This document shows, piece after piece, positions 8,932 to 17,864 of a DNA stretch of 64,000 bases (the stretch's first letter is position 1; every line of letters starts with the position of its first letter). The stretch covers positions 62,001 to 126,000 of the forward strand of contig NZ_JBMSDT010000012.1 in NCBI RefSeq assembly GCF_049445795.1. Direction: 5' to 3'. The DNA is from Larkinella sp049445795. Lineage in GTDB: Bacteria; Bacteroidota; Bacteroidia; Cytophagales; Spirosomataceae. Under the pieces are notes generated by a model that ran no database searches, was not told where the DNA came from, and saw nothing but the letters and a program-made list of their open reading frames with translations. A program made the translations under genes and the position numbers.

Positions 8932-11295
8932 ATGTTCTGGCACCGCGTTTCGGATTTCATTTTAAAAAACCGCCTTCTCCTGCTCATCTTCATTTTCGTC
9001 GGAACGGTTTTCATGGCGTACCAGGCGACACGCCTTCAACTTTCCTACGAAGTGGCCCGGATTCTTCCCTCCAACGACCCTGACTTTGAACTGTATGAAT
9101 CGTTCAAGAAGCGGTTTGGGGAGGATGGAAGTGTGATGGTCATTGGGATCGAAACGCCGGATCTGTACAAATTACCGGTTTTCAACGGTTGGTACCAGCT
9201 CAATCAGGACCTCAAAAAGTCGGAAGGTGTCCAGACGGTTCTGTCGGCCGCCAGCCTGTTTCGGGTCGTTCGTAACGACAGCATCAAACAGTTTCAGTTT
9301 TTGCCGATTGTATCCCGCCCCCCCACTACCCAGGCCGAGGTAGACAGCATTCAGGCGCTGGTGGCTTCGCTGCCGTTTTACAAAGGCTTCGTCTCCGACA
9401 GCACTGGGCGGGCCCATCTGATGGCCGTTACGTTCGATTCTAAAAAGCTGAATACCAAAGACCGCATCGGCTACGTGCTGGAAATCGAGAAAAAAGTACG
9501 GGCGTTTGGGGCCAAATTCAATATTCCAATTCATATGTCCGGAATGCCTTACATCCGGACCAAATTCACGGGCAAGGTCAGTAACGAAATGGTGCTGTTC
9601 ATGGCGTTGGCCTTTGGCGTCACGGCGGTTATTCTCCTGTTTTTCTTCCGGTCAATTGTGGCGGTTTTGGCCGCCATCAGCATTGTCGGCGTCGGCGTGG
9701 TCTGGTCGCTGGGCTTTCTGGTCCTGTTTGGCTACAAAATCACGCTGCTGACCGGTTTGTTACCGCCCCTGATCATCGTGATCGGCATTCCGAACACCAT
9801 CTTCCTGATTAACAAGTATTTCGAAGAATATAGCCAGCACCACGACAAAACCCGGGCGCTGAACATCGCCACCGAAGCCATCGGCGAGATGACCTTTTTT
9901 GCCAATGTTACCACCGCCATCGGTTTCTTTGTGTTCTATTTTGCCAGCAGTCCGATGCTCGCGCAATTCGGGTTGGTGGCCGCGCTGGGCGTGGTAGTTA
10001 CCTACGCCATCTGCCTGATTCTGATTCCGATCGTGTTTGGGTATTTGCCCGAACCCTCGTCGAAACAGCGGGGCCATATGGAAAGCCGCTGGCTGGTCAG
10101 CTTCCTGACCTGGGTGAACCACACCGTCCACTACCGTCGACGGACGGTTTATGCGATCATCGGGATTCTGGTGGTTGTGAGCCTGATCGGGGCCATGCGG
10201 ATTCAGGCCGTGGGCTACGTGGTGGATGATTTGCCCAAAAACGACCCGATTTATACGGATCTTAAATTCTTCGAAAGCAGCTTCCGGGGCGTTCTGCCGT
10301 TCGAGGTTTCCGTCGATTCGCGCCAGCCGGGCCGCATCCTGACGCCCCCCACCTTGACCAAAATGCGGTTATTGCAGCGGGAATTTGAGAAATACCCGGA
10401 ATTTACGCGCCCGCTCTCGGTGGTCGAAGCCGCCAAGTTTTTGTACCAGGCCTATCGCGGGGGCGACCCGAAATATTACGTGCTGCCCGGCGCGCTCGAA
10501 ATGGGAAAACTGGCCGCCTACGCCCCCCAGATGCAGGGCCAATCCAATCTTTTCAAAGGCTTTCTCGACAGCACCCGCCGGTATACGCGCATTAGTTTTC
10601 AGATGGCCGATGTCGGCACGGTTCGCATCCGGGAACTGTTGACGAAGCTCCAACCCAAGGTGGATTCCATTTTCAACATCGACCGCGAAACCGGTCAGCG
10701 CGTGTCCAACGGCGATATGTACGACGTCCGGATTACAGGCAGCAGCGCCATTTTTACGAAAGGCAACGAATACCTGGTCGATAACCTGAAAGAGAGTGTT
10801 TACCTGGCGGTTATTCTCATCACGGCCCTGCTGGCACTCTTGCTGAAAGACATCCGCACGGTGATCATCTGCTCGCTGCCCCGCATTGTCCCGCTGATCA
10901 TCACGGCCGGCATCATGGGGTATTTCGGTATCCGGCTGAAACCGTCGACGATTCTGATTTTCAGCGTGGCCTTCGGGATTGCGTCGGATGGAACCATTTA
11001 CTTCGTGGCCCGGTATCGGGAGGAACTCCGGCGCGGTCTGGGCATCTCGAAAGCCATCACCAACACGATTCACCAGGCCGGAATCAGCATGATTTACACG
11101 GCGTTCATCCTCTTCGCCGGATTTGCCATTTTCGCCTTTTCCACCTTCCAGGGAACCGTAGCGCTGGGTGTTCTGGTGTCGATCACGCTGTTGATGGGTA
11201 TGGCCGCCAACCTGATTCTGCTCCCGGCGTTTCTACTTTCGCTCGACAAACGGACCAGCCGCAAGGAATTGATCGATAACGAAAAGGCGGTTTAA
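8932..11295 (+). CDS. RND/MMPL-superfamily exporter
   Basis: This inner-membrane protein of 787 residues has the duplicated RND layout: one N-terminal helix, a large periplasmic loop (~40-210), five to six helices, a second loop and a second helix block. The first helix block contains a sterol-sensing-like stretch (LLPPLIIVIGIPNTIFLINKYFEE), which is mirrored by FSVAFGIASDGTIYFVARYREE in the second half. Such exporters (COG1033 type) use proton flow to move lipids or hydrophobic compounds. I use the ATG at 8932; a TTG three codons upstream is also open. The GH3-like gene follows after a palindromic repeat. The substrate is unknown. Confidence 0.88.
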   Translation: MFWHRVSDFILKNRLLLLIFIFVGTVFMAYQATRLQLSYEVARILPSNDPDFELYESFKKRFGEDGSVMVIGIETPDLYKLPVFNGWYQLNQDLKKSEGVQTVLSAASLFRVVRNDSIKQFQFLPIVSRPPTTQAEVDSIQALVASLPFYKGFVSDSTGRAHLMAVTFDSKKLNTKDRIGYVLEIEKKVRAFGAKFNIPIHMSGMPYIRTKFTGKVSNEMVLFMALAFGVTAVILLFFFRSIVAVLAAISIVGVGVVWSLGFLVLFGYKITLLTGLLPPLIIVIGIPNTIFLINKYFEEYSQHHDKTRALNIATEAIGEMTFFANVTTAIGFFVFYFASSPMLAQFGLVAALGVVVTYAICLILIPIVFGYLPEPSSKQRGHMESRWLVSFLTWVNHTVHYRRRTVYAIIGILVVVSLIGAMRIQAVGYVVDDLPKNDPIYTDLKFFESSFRGVLPFEVSVDSRQPGRILTPPTLTKMRLLQREFEKYPEFTRPLSVVEAAKFLYQAYRGGDPKYYVLPGALEMGKLAAYAPQMQGQSNLFKGFLDSTRRYTRISFQMADVGTVRIRELLTKLQPKVDSIFNIDRETGQRVSNGDMYDVRITGSSAIFTKGNEYLVDNLKESVYLAVILITALLALLLKDIRTVIICSLPRIVPLIITAGIMGYFGIRLKPSTILIFSVAFGIASDGTIYFVARYREELRRGLGISKAITNTIHQAGISMIYTAFILFAGFAIFAFSTFQGTVALGVLVSITLLMGMAANLILLPAFLLSLDKRTSRKELIDNEKAV

Positions 11296-11301
11296 CTCGA
11301 C

Positions 11302-11387
11302 TACTTACCCCAACCCCCTAAATGGAGCTTCGCCAGTTTTAAAAGTCCGGCAGCGGCCGACCGTCCTTTAGGGGTTGGGGTGAGTAA
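11302..11387. repeat. Palindromic repeat, family A (copy 1)
   Basis: An imperfect inverted repeat whose outer arms are TTACCCCAACCCCCTAAA and TTTAGGGGTTGGGGTGA, with a ~45-base centre. It shares the CCCCAACCCCCTAAA arm with the copies at 45148 and 63499. The centre is diverged. Confidence 0.75.
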
Positions 11388-11457
11388 TCGATAATTCCCC
11401 AAGAACAAACCGCCCCAAACCGGGTTTATCGAATGAATCCTATTCGATCAAACACCG

Positions 11458-12978
11458 ATGGCAGTTATTGGCGAGTTAATAAAGAAAGCAATTGACGTGT
11501 ATGGCCTGATCACCTCGGAACCTGATCCGGCAACGGCGCAACGAGAGGTTCTCCGGCACCTGATCACGAAAGCCCGGCTGACGGCTTTCGGAAAAAAACA
11601 CCAGTTTTCCGACCTGCTGACCAGCGACGATCTGGTGAAGGCTTTCCAACAGGCAGTTCCCGTTCATGATTACGACAAACTCTATACCGACTGGTGGCAT
11701 TATTTGCTCGAAGGCCACCAAAACGTCACCTGGCCCGGCGGGCAGCAATACTTTGCCCTGAGCAGCGGCACCACCAGCAACAGCAAAGCCATTCCGGTGA
11801 CGGACGATATGCTCGAAGCCATTCGGAAATCGGGCATTCAGCAGGTGATGAGTCTAAAAAACTTCGATCTTCCGTCCGACTTTTTTACCAAACAAATTCT
11901 GATGCTGGGCAGCAGCACCAGCCTGATCGAGAAAGACGACCACCAGGAGGGCGAGATCAGCGGCATCAGCGCGGCCAACCTCCCGGCCTGGTTCCGGACG
12001 TTTTACAAACCGGGTATCGAGATTGCGTCCATCAAAGACTGGGACGAAAAAGTGCGGAAGATTGCCCAGGAAGCCCCGACCTGGGACATTGGCAGCCTGA
12101 GCGGCATTCCATCCTGGGTGGAGATGATGCTGAAAGAAATCATTACCTACAACCGACTGTCGAACATCCACGAAATCTGGCCGAACCTGCACGTCTATAC
12201 CACGGGCGGAGTGGCGTTTGAACCGTACCGCAAAAGCCTCGAAAAACTCTTTGCCCGACCGCTAACCTACATCGACACCTACCTGACCTCGGAAGGCTAC
12301 CTGGCGACTCAGAAACGGCCCGATACGTCGTCGATGGCGCTGATTCTGGACAACGGCATTTTCTTCGAATTCGTCCCGTTTACGGACGAGAACATGGACG
12401 AAAACGGCCGGGTAAAACCGGATGCCCGGGTGCTGTCGCTGGAAGAGGCTGAGGAGAATACGGATTACGTGCTGCTGATTTCGACGGTTTCGGGCACCTG
12501 GCGGTACATGATCGGCGACACGGTGATGATCACTGATAAACAACGGTCGGAGATCAAAATAACCGGCCGAACCAAGCATTTTCTGAACGTCGTCGGTGAG
12601 CAACTGTCGGTTTTTCAGATGACACAGGCCATGCAAAAATTGCAGCAACAGTTTGATATTGAGATTCAGGAATTTGTGGTGGCCGCTGTCCGGAAAGATG
12701 GGGAATACATCAACAAATGGTTTATCGGTTCCGACCGAACCGCCGACGATCAGCAGGTGGCCGCTGCGCTGGATCAGGCGTTGTGTGAAGCCAACAAAAA
12801 CTACAAAGTGGCCCGCAGCAAATCCTTAAAGGGTGTTGAAACGGAAGTAATTCCGGTGGAACACTTTTACCGCTGGAGTGAAGAATACAAGAAGTTGGGC
12901 GGCCAGGCGAAGATTCCGCGGGTGATGAAAGAGGAAGATTTTCGGGAGTTCGAGCAGTACATTAAAGCGCTAGCCTAA
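11458..12978 (+). CDS. GH3-family (auxin-responsive-type) acyl-adenylating enzyme
   Basis: This 506-residue protein is similar to plant GH3 acyl-acid amido synthetases, in the ANL adenylating superfamily. The phosphate-binding motif is SSGTTSNSK at residues 102-110. It is followed by YTTGGVAFEPY (adenine region) and GTWRYMIGDTV (equivalent to the Y-R-x-G-D motif). The C-terminal lid begins near KITGRTKHFLNVVGEQLS. It should activate a carboxylic acid with ATP and pass it to an amine or another acceptor. Bacterial members have no assigned substrate that I know of. Its neighbour is an RND exporter on the same strand. Confidence 0.9.
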   Translation: MAVIGELIKKAIDVYGLITSEPDPATAQREVLRHLITKARLTAFGKKHQFSDLLTSDDLVKAFQQAVPVHDYDKLYTDWWHYLLEGHQNVTWPGGQQYFALSSGTTSNSKAIPVTDDMLEAIRKSGIQQVMSLKNFDLPSDFFTKQILMLGSSTSLIEKDDHQEGEISGISAANLPAWFRTFYKPGIEIASIKDWDEKVRKIAQEAPTWDIGSLSGIPSWVEMMLKEIITYNRLSNIHEIWPNLHVYTTGGVAFEPYRKSLEKLFARPLTYIDTYLTSEGYLATQKRPDTSSMALILDNGIFFEFVPFTDENMDENGRVKPDARVLSLEEAEENTDYVLLISTVSGTWRYMIGDTVMITDKQRSEIKITGRTKHFLNVVGEQLSVFQMTQAMQKLQQQFDIEIQEFVVAAVRKDGEYINKWFIGSDRTADDQQVAAALDQALCEANKNYKVARSKSLKGVETEVIPVEHFYRWSEEYKKLGGQAKIPRVMKEEDFREFEQYIKALA

Positions 12979-13028
12979 GGCGCGTTTCGGCTGCTTCTGC
13001 GATGTCCTTCAGCGCCAGCCCGTCGCTA

Positions 13029-13086
13029 CGGTCGCAGACCCTGACTGGGCGGGAATGAACTCAACCGCTGTCAGGGTCTGCGACCG
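13029..13086. repeat. Palindromic repeat between convergent genes, entering a coding end
   Basis: Perfect 17-base arms, CGGTCGCAGACCCTGAC (13029-13045) and its complement (13070-13086), flank a 24-base loop. The right arm contains the stop and last codons of the minus-strand metallopeptidase-like gene. Confidence 0.85.
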
Positions 13087-13736
13087 CTGACAGGGACTTG
13101 TCTTTGTTTCTGTTCGGCCACTTTCGCTTCTTCCAGCTTTTTGACCTGTTCTACGATCTCCTCCGGCGAAACGTAGAGCCGGGCGATTTTGTCCTTGTAC
13201 GTTTGCGGCAATTCAGCATGATCGAGAATAAATCGTTTGGTTTCTACCAGATACGGGCCAAGCCCGCGCTCAACGGCGTAGGTATCGGCAATCCGCTCGA
13301 CTTTTCGGACGTACGCCGGTGAGAACACATAGGAAATTCCGAAACCGACCAGCCCGGCGTTGCTACGGTTTTCGTAATCCATGATGTGGCCCAGTTCGTG
13401 CCCAATCCAGCCGATCAGGATGACGTCGGGAAGCTGGTGAATGGGCACCACGGAATGCGTCAGCCGAAACACGGCGCTGATGTTAATCCGGTAGGCCCGG
13501 TTTTCCCGGCCTTGCAGAATGGTCCGAAAAACCGGCTGCGCCTGCATGACTGATGACTTGATCCGACGCTTAAAGACAAACCGGATGACGGTATTTTTTA
13601 GCTCGGGATAAAACGAGAGCGCCGTCAGCACCTGCTTTTCGATTACCGCCGGAATCGTTTTATTTGTTTTGAACACGGCCAGTTCGGGCGGTATGTCCGG
13701 CTTTTTTGTAACAGGTTTGGGTGTTTGTCTCTCCAT
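13071..13736 (-). CDS. Predicted zinc metallopeptidase-like protein (HExxH)
   Basis: This 221-residue protein has a clear HELGH motif at residues 113-117 (IGWIGHELGHIMDY), followed by VERIADTYAVERG (148-156), whose Glu/Asp could be the third zinc ligand. There is no signal peptide or obvious membrane segment, although a hydrophobic stretch follows the motif (GLVGFGISYVF). The pattern resembles M48-like minimal gluzincins, but I cannot assign a family. The last eight residues (VPVSGRRP) are encoded by the palindromic repeat at 13029-13086, so the native C-terminus was probably different. The role is unknown. Confidence 0.75.
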   Translation of the reverse strand: MERQTPKPVTKKPDIPPELAVFKTNKTIPAVIEKQVLTALSFYPELKNTVIRFVFKRRIKSSVMQAQPVFRTILQGRENRAYRINISAVFRLTHSVVPIHQLPDVILIGWIGHELGHIMDYENRSNAGLVGFGISYVFSPAYVRKVERIADTYAVERGLGPYLVETKRFILDHAELPQTYKDKIARLYVSPEEIVEQVKKLEEAKVAEQKQRQVPVSGRRP

Positions 13737-13872
13737 AAAAGATACCGATTTCTATATCAGGTACCTTTCTAACGGTTTCCCGCCCGATTGGTTTAGCCGG
13801 ATGGCATCGTTAACCGTCAAACGTTAAACCGCACTGGCGGCCCGGCTCAAACCTTAAACGATCAAACATTCT

Positions 13873-14175
13873 TCACACTTCTTCCAGCAAACTCTGGAAC
13901 GTGACATACTGGTTGGCGTATCGCTGCTGGATTTTATCCATTAATTCATCCGAGTGAAATTTCTGAAACCGGAAGAAATCCAGTTTGGAGCGAAACGAGA
14001 ACTGGAAAGTGTAGGTCGCGCCGTTGTTATCAACTTCCGTCAGCAAATGCAAAATTTTGTGGTCGAGCGGCAAACCGGTGGCCAGGATGGCGGGGACATG
14101 CTCGGCCCGCATCCAGTGAATCCATTCCCGCTCGATGGCTTTATCAATATTGATGGTCAGGTTGTAAAGAATCAT
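13873..14175 (-). CDS. DUF4286-family protein
   Basis: A 100-residue protein beginning MILYNLTINIDKAIEREWIHWM, with ATYTFQFSF and KLDFFRFQKFH, which matches the small DUF4286 family of Bacteroidota. It looks like a ferredoxin-like alpha/beta fold without signal or membrane segments. It lies head to head with the next gene (160 bases). The function is unknown. Confidence 0.85.
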   Translation of the reverse strand: MILYNLTINIDKAIEREWIHWMRAEHVPAILATGLPLDHKILHLLTEVDNNGATYTFQFSFRSKLDFFRFQKFHSDELMDKIQQRYANQYVTFQSLLEEV

Positions 14176-14304
14176 TTTTAGAGAAAAGAGATAAGACAGG
14201 AGAGGAAAGAAAGTGTCCCTCGCCAGTACATTAACAGCAAAGTTGGCGGTTTTGTCCGGAATCTTCCATCAATTCTCGTCCGTCGTACGGCCAAATGTTG
14301 TTTC

Positions 14305-14320
14305 TTTGTCGTACGACAAA
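14305..14320. promoter_or_regulatory. Perfect 16-base palindrome upstream of the membrane protein at 14336
   Basis: TTTGTCGTACGACAAA reads the same on both strands and ends 15 bases before the ATG at 14336. It could be an operator for a dimeric regulator or a short hairpin over the ribosome-binding region. A weaker version (CGTCGTACGG) lies about 25 bases upstream. Confidence 0.45.
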
Positions 14321-14335
14321 CATCTTGCTCACTCC

Positions 14336-14794
14336 ATGTATAATGCACTGCTTCATGCCCACTCGGGACTCCGCTGGGTTGTTTTACTTCTGTTGCTAGC
14401 CGCCATCGTCACCTCGTTCCGGAAGTGGCAGGCCCGCGATGAGTACACAGCGGGCGACAACAAACTGTACTTGTTCACCCTGATTGCTACGCATACTCAG
14501 TTTCTGATTGGCCTGATTCTCTACTTCATCAGTCCCAAAGTGCCCATCTTCGGCGGTGGCATGTCCTTCGGCGAAGTTATGAAGGAAAGCATTTACCGGT
14601 TTTATACCGTCGAACACATCACCGGTATGCTGATCGCCGTCGTTCTGATCACGATCGGCCGGTCGAAGTCGCGTCGGATGGGAGGGCCTATCCAGAAACA
14701 CCGCACGGTTTTCACCTTCTTCGGGCTGGGTCTGATCGCGATTCTGATCTCGATTCCCTGGCCGTTCCGGATTCCGGGCGCTGGCTGGTTTTGA
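14336..14794 (+). CDS. Four-helix membrane protein, cytochrome b-like
   Basis: This 152-residue integral membrane protein has four predicted helices (WVVLLLLLAAIVTSF, FLIGLILYFIS, GMLIAVVLITIG, GLGLIAILISIPWPF). Histidines lie near helix ends (LLHAHSGLRW, ATHTQF, VEHITG), the pattern expected for haem coordination. Such proteins in Bacteroidota are often labelled cytochrome B. I chose the ATG at 14336, because the 41 upstream codons are unlike a membrane protein N-terminus and span the palindrome at 14305. Haem binding is an inference. Confidence 0.75.
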   Translation: MYNALLHAHSGLRWVVLLLLLAAIVTSFRKWQARDEYTAGDNKLYLFTLIATHTQFLIGLILYFISPKVPIFGGGMSFGEVMKESIYRFYTVEHITGMLIAVVLITIGRSKSRRMGGPIQKHRTVFTFFGLGLIAILISIPWPFRIPGAGWF

Positions 14795-14867
14795 CGATTG
14801 ATCCATGAACAACAGACGATCGGCGCGGGTTTTTCGTTGTTCATGAGTCTTTTCTTCGTAACGCTTT

Positions 14868-15347
14868 ATGCATCCCGCGTCCCAGCACCGAACGGTTTTG
14901 TCCTGGATTCAGCCAACGCTGGCCGAACGGTACGAAATTTATTCGGAGCTGGGTTTGCCCCAGGCGGTTTTGACGATCAGCGACCGCGTGCAGGCCACGC
15001 TTGAATCCCGGTTCGGAACGTACCTGATCGACCGGTCGACGCAGTTTGCCAACATCACCGTCAACGACGCCGACGGCTCCTCCATCGCCACCATCCGAAC
15101 CGGCTGGTGGGGGCGGCTGTACCTGACGTTCCACGACGGGCGTGAACTCCGGTTCAATGCCTCCAGCGTATTCCGCAGCCGCTGGATCTGGAGCAATGCC
15201 GAGGGCGATCCGCGTGCCGTGGCGCAACGAGGACAGATTTTTTTCTCGCCCGACTGGCCCATTCGGGAAGGGCTGTCGGCGCTTCTGGCCGGTTTGACTA
15301 TTTACTTCATCGTCACCAAACCATCGGTATTTTACCGGTTTTGGTAA
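14868..15347 (+). CDS. Protein of unknown function with a C-terminal membrane anchor
   Basis: A 159-residue protein that I do not recognise. Residues ~30-125 look like a beta-rich domain (RFGTYLIDRSTQFANITVND, GWWGRLYLTFHDGRELRFNASS). One hydrophobic helix near the C-terminus (EGLSALLAGLTIYFIVTK) could anchor it with the domain in the cytoplasm. It is 73 bases downstream of the cytochrome b-like gene on the same strand, so it may be co-transcribed. Confidence 0.65.
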   Translation: MHPASQHRTVLSWIQPTLAERYEIYSELGLPQAVLTISDRVQATLESRFGTYLIDRSTQFANITVNDADGSSIATIRTGWWGRLYLTFHDGRELRFNASSVFRSRWIWSNAEGDPRAVAQRGQIFFSPDWPIREGLSALLAGLTIYFIVTKPSVFYRFW

Positions 15348-15730
15348 AGAGTATTCGGTTTTCAGTTTACGGTTTTCCGCATCCTATTATATTTCATTAT
15401 TCGATATTCGCTATTCATTATTCGCTATTTATACCGTCAACTGAAAACCGAATCTCAGTACTGGACATTTGTACAACGGAGTGGTACTCCGTTGGGTTAA
15501 TTGCTTCGTTAACAGATACTTGTTAAATTCCAGCAATGGAGTGACACTCCGTTGTACATTTTATGTCCAGTACTCAGAAACCGAATCCTGTTAACGCGAC
15601 TTCCTCCATTGTCACTTGTGATACACGAGCGATAACAGAAACTTATGGCATTAATATCGAACACCGAATATTGAATAACGAAATTAAACACCGTTTGAAA
15701 ACTGAATACTGAAAACCGTAAACCCACACA
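15345..15730. repeat. Nested inverted repeats (TATTC-type family around a family C palindrome)
   Basis: The 385-base gap holds only repeats. The outer parts carry the AT-rich TTCATTATTCGATATTCGCT type on the left and its complement (ACCGAATATTGAATAACGAA) on the right, with GAAAACCGAATC-like motifs. Inside sits a family C palindrome at 15456-15575. No gene is visible. Confidence 0.8.
15456..15575. repeat. Palindromic repeat, family C (copy 1)
   Basis: Arms contain CAGTACTGGACATTTGTACA followed by ACGGAGTGGTACTCCGTT on the left, and the matching TGGAGTGACACTCCGTTGTA then CATTTTATGTCCAGTACT on the right. The inner motif ACGGAGnnnnACTCCGT is itself a palindrome. It is related to the copy at 24138. 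Confidence 0.8.
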
Positions 15731-15732
15731 CC

Positions 15733-16905
15733 ATGATCACGACCCGCTCCCTACCGGTTTCGCCGGATCAACAACTACGGAATATTGGCTGGAACTGGAT
15801 GCTCGGCACCGATACGCTGTCTTACCTGACGAACGAAGCCGTGGTGGTCAGCCCGGACGAAGCCGACGCCTACTATGAAGCTGCCAACCAGTTGTTCGAG
15901 ATGCTGGTTGAAGCCGGGCAGCACGTCATCGACCACAACCGGTTTTCGGAACTGGGCATTCCCGACAATCTCGTGGAGTTGATCAAACTTTCCTGGAACG
16001 ACGAACGGCACATTCAGTTGTACGGCCGCTTCGACCTGGCGGGCGGCCTCGACGGCCAGCCCATCAAACTGATCGAATTCAACGCCGACACGGCCACCTG
16101 CATCCCGGAAACAGCGGTGGTTCAATACGCGCACCTGCGCGCCAACGGACTCGATGAACAGCGTCAGTTCAATGCGGTTTATGAAACACTGGTGGCCCAG
16201 TTTCGGGAGATTCTTGCGGAGAACAGCGACCTGCAACCGACCTTGTTGCTCTCGGCCATGCGCGGTTTTCCGGAAGACGACAGCAATGTTGCCGTGCTGG
16301 GCGAAGCCGCCCGAGAAGCCGGTTTTTCAGTCGATTTCGAGTACATCGACAAGGTGGAGTTTTCGGCGGAAGAAGGGCTTTTCAAGCAAAACCCGGAAAC
16401 CGGCCACTTCGATAAGTTCGACTTCTGGTTTAAACTGCTGCCCTGGGAGTACATCGGTTACGAAGAACCCGACCTGGCCCCCATCCTGACCGAAGCCGTG
16501 CGCCGTCGGCAGGTGCTGGTGCTCAATCCGGCCTATTCACTGCTGTTTCAGTCGAAGTATATCCTCAAGATTCTGTGGGAGTTCTACCCCTACCACCCGC
16601 TCCTGCTGAAAACCGACACGCAACCTCTGACAGACCGGCCTTATGTCGAAAAAGTGCTGTTCGGCCGCGAGGGGGCCAACGTCCGGATCGTGGACGAACA
16701 AGGCCGCGTGACGGCCGAAGCCGAGGGCGAGTACGGCGACTACCCGACGGTTTTTCAGGAATACGTCGACTTACCGACCGATGCAGCCGGAAACCGCTAC
16801 CAGGCCGGGGTCTTTTTCGCGGGCGAAGGCTGCGGGCTGGGCTTCCGGCGCGGGGGCGTCATTCTCGACAACGGCGCGCAGTTTGTCGGGCATCTTGTCG
16901 AGTGA
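15733..16905 (+). CDS. Glutathionylspermidine synthase-family ATP-grasp protein
   Basis: A 390-residue cytoplasmic protein of the glutathionylspermidine synthase/YgiC-YjfC family, ATP-grasp ligases that form amide bonds. Supporting stretches are IKLIEFNADTATCIPETAVVQ, FDFWFKLLPWEYIGYEEPDL, LNPAYSLLFQSKYILKILWEFYP, VEKVLFGREGANV and VFQEYVDLP. The cysteine amidase domain of full E. coli Gsp is absent, as in YgiC/YjfC. The real substrate is unknown, and bacterial stand-alone members need not make glutathionylspermidine. It lies directly downstream of the repeat block and converges on the SDR gene with 8 bases between. Confidence 0.88.
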   Translation: MITTRSLPVSPDQQLRNIGWNWMLGTDTLSYLTNEAVVVSPDEADAYYEAANQLFEMLVEAGQHVIDHNRFSELGIPDNLVELIKLSWNDERHIQLYGRFDLAGGLDGQPIKLIEFNADTATCIPETAVVQYAHLRANGLDEQRQFNAVYETLVAQFREILAENSDLQPTLLLSAMRGFPEDDSNVAVLGEAAREAGFSVDFEYIDKVEFSAEEGLFKQNPETGHFDKFDFWFKLLPWEYIGYEEPDLAPILTEAVRRRQVLVLNPAYSLLFQSKYILKILWEFYPYHPLLLKTDTQPLTDRPYVEKVLFGREGANVRIVDEQGRVTAEAEGEYGDYPTVFQEYVDLPTDAAGNRYQAGVFFAGEGCGLGFRRGGVILDNGAQFVGHLVE

Positions 16906-16913
16906 TCCCCTGA

Positions 16914-17708
16914 TTACCCCATCAGCAGCGACTCCGCGCCGTCGATCCAGATGGGCGTGCCGGTGATGTGGCTGGCGTGGTCGGAAGCCAGAAAGGCCAC
17001 CAGCTCGGCCACCTGTTGGCTGGTGCCCGGTTTGCCGTCGGTCAGCGGGATGACGCCTTCGGGAAATTCGACCGGCTCTTTGATCGATTCGATGTCGCGT
17101 TTTTCGGTGCTGTCGTCGATTTTGGTTTCAATCGCGCCGGGGCATACCACGTTGACCCGGATGCGGTATTTGGCCAGTTCAAGTGCAGCCATCTGGGTAA
17201 ACGCTACCTGCCCGGCTTTGGTGGTCGAGTAGGCTGTGGCTCCGGCGTTGCTAAAAATCCGGGTGCCATTGACTGAAGACGTGATAATGATCGAACCGCC
17301 TTTTTCTTTCAGCAGTGGAATGGCGTACTTCACCGTCAGAAATGTGCCGCGCAGGTTGATGGTCATGGTTTTGTCCCATTCGTCGGTTTCCAGGTCCTCA
17401 ATCGGTGCCCAAACTCCGTTGACCCCCGCGTTGGCAAACACGATGTGTAGCCCCCCAAAGCGGTTTTTGATTTCCTGATAAGCTTTCTCCATGTCCTCCG
17501 GTTTCGAGATGTCGGCCAGCAGCGAAATGGCCTCGCCCCCCTCCTGCCGAATCTGATCGACGGTGGCCTGCAATTCGTCTTCCGTGCGGCCCAACGCAGC
17601 CAGCCGCGCTCCCCGGCGTGCCAGCAACAGAGCAGCCGCTTTTCCGATTCCGGAACCCGCTCCGGTCACCAAAGCTACTTTTCCGGTAAATTCCTTATCT
17701 TGACTCAT
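16914..17708 (-). CDS. Short-chain dehydrogenase/reductase
   Basis: A 264-residue SDR oxidoreductase. The NAD(P)-binding TGAGSGIG motif is at residues 15-22, followed by NAGVNG, the catalytic Ser in IIITSSVNG and the YSTTK active site (Y-x3-K). It ends with the usual HITGTPIWIDGAESL stretch. The ATG at 17708 gives a normal SDR N-terminus (MSQDKEFTGKVALVTG), although the frame is open 17 codons further up. The substrate is unknown. Confidence 0.93.
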   Translation of the reverse strand: MSQDKEFTGKVALVTGAGSGIGKAAALLLARRGARLAALGRTEDELQATVDQIRQEGGEAISLLADISKPEDMEKAYQEIKNRFGGLHIVFANAGVNGVWAPIEDLETDEWDKTMTINLRGTFLTVKYAIPLLKEKGGSIIITSSVNGTRIFSNAGATAYSTTKAGQVAFTQMAALELAKYRIRVNVVCPGAIETKIDDSTEKRDIESIKEPVEFPEGVIPLTDGKPGTSQQVAELVAFLASDHASHITGTPIWIDGAESLLMG

Positions 17709-17864
17709 GATTAAAGCCGCTAGTCTTTTCTGTCCACTTATTCTACCAGTACCCGGCACATTTTGTTAGATTTTTTCCGTATTCTTTTACCTTTTCCCCT
17801 AAATGTACAATCCGGACACCGTTAAAACCCAGGCTGTTCCGTTCAAAACCGTAACCGCTTATCC

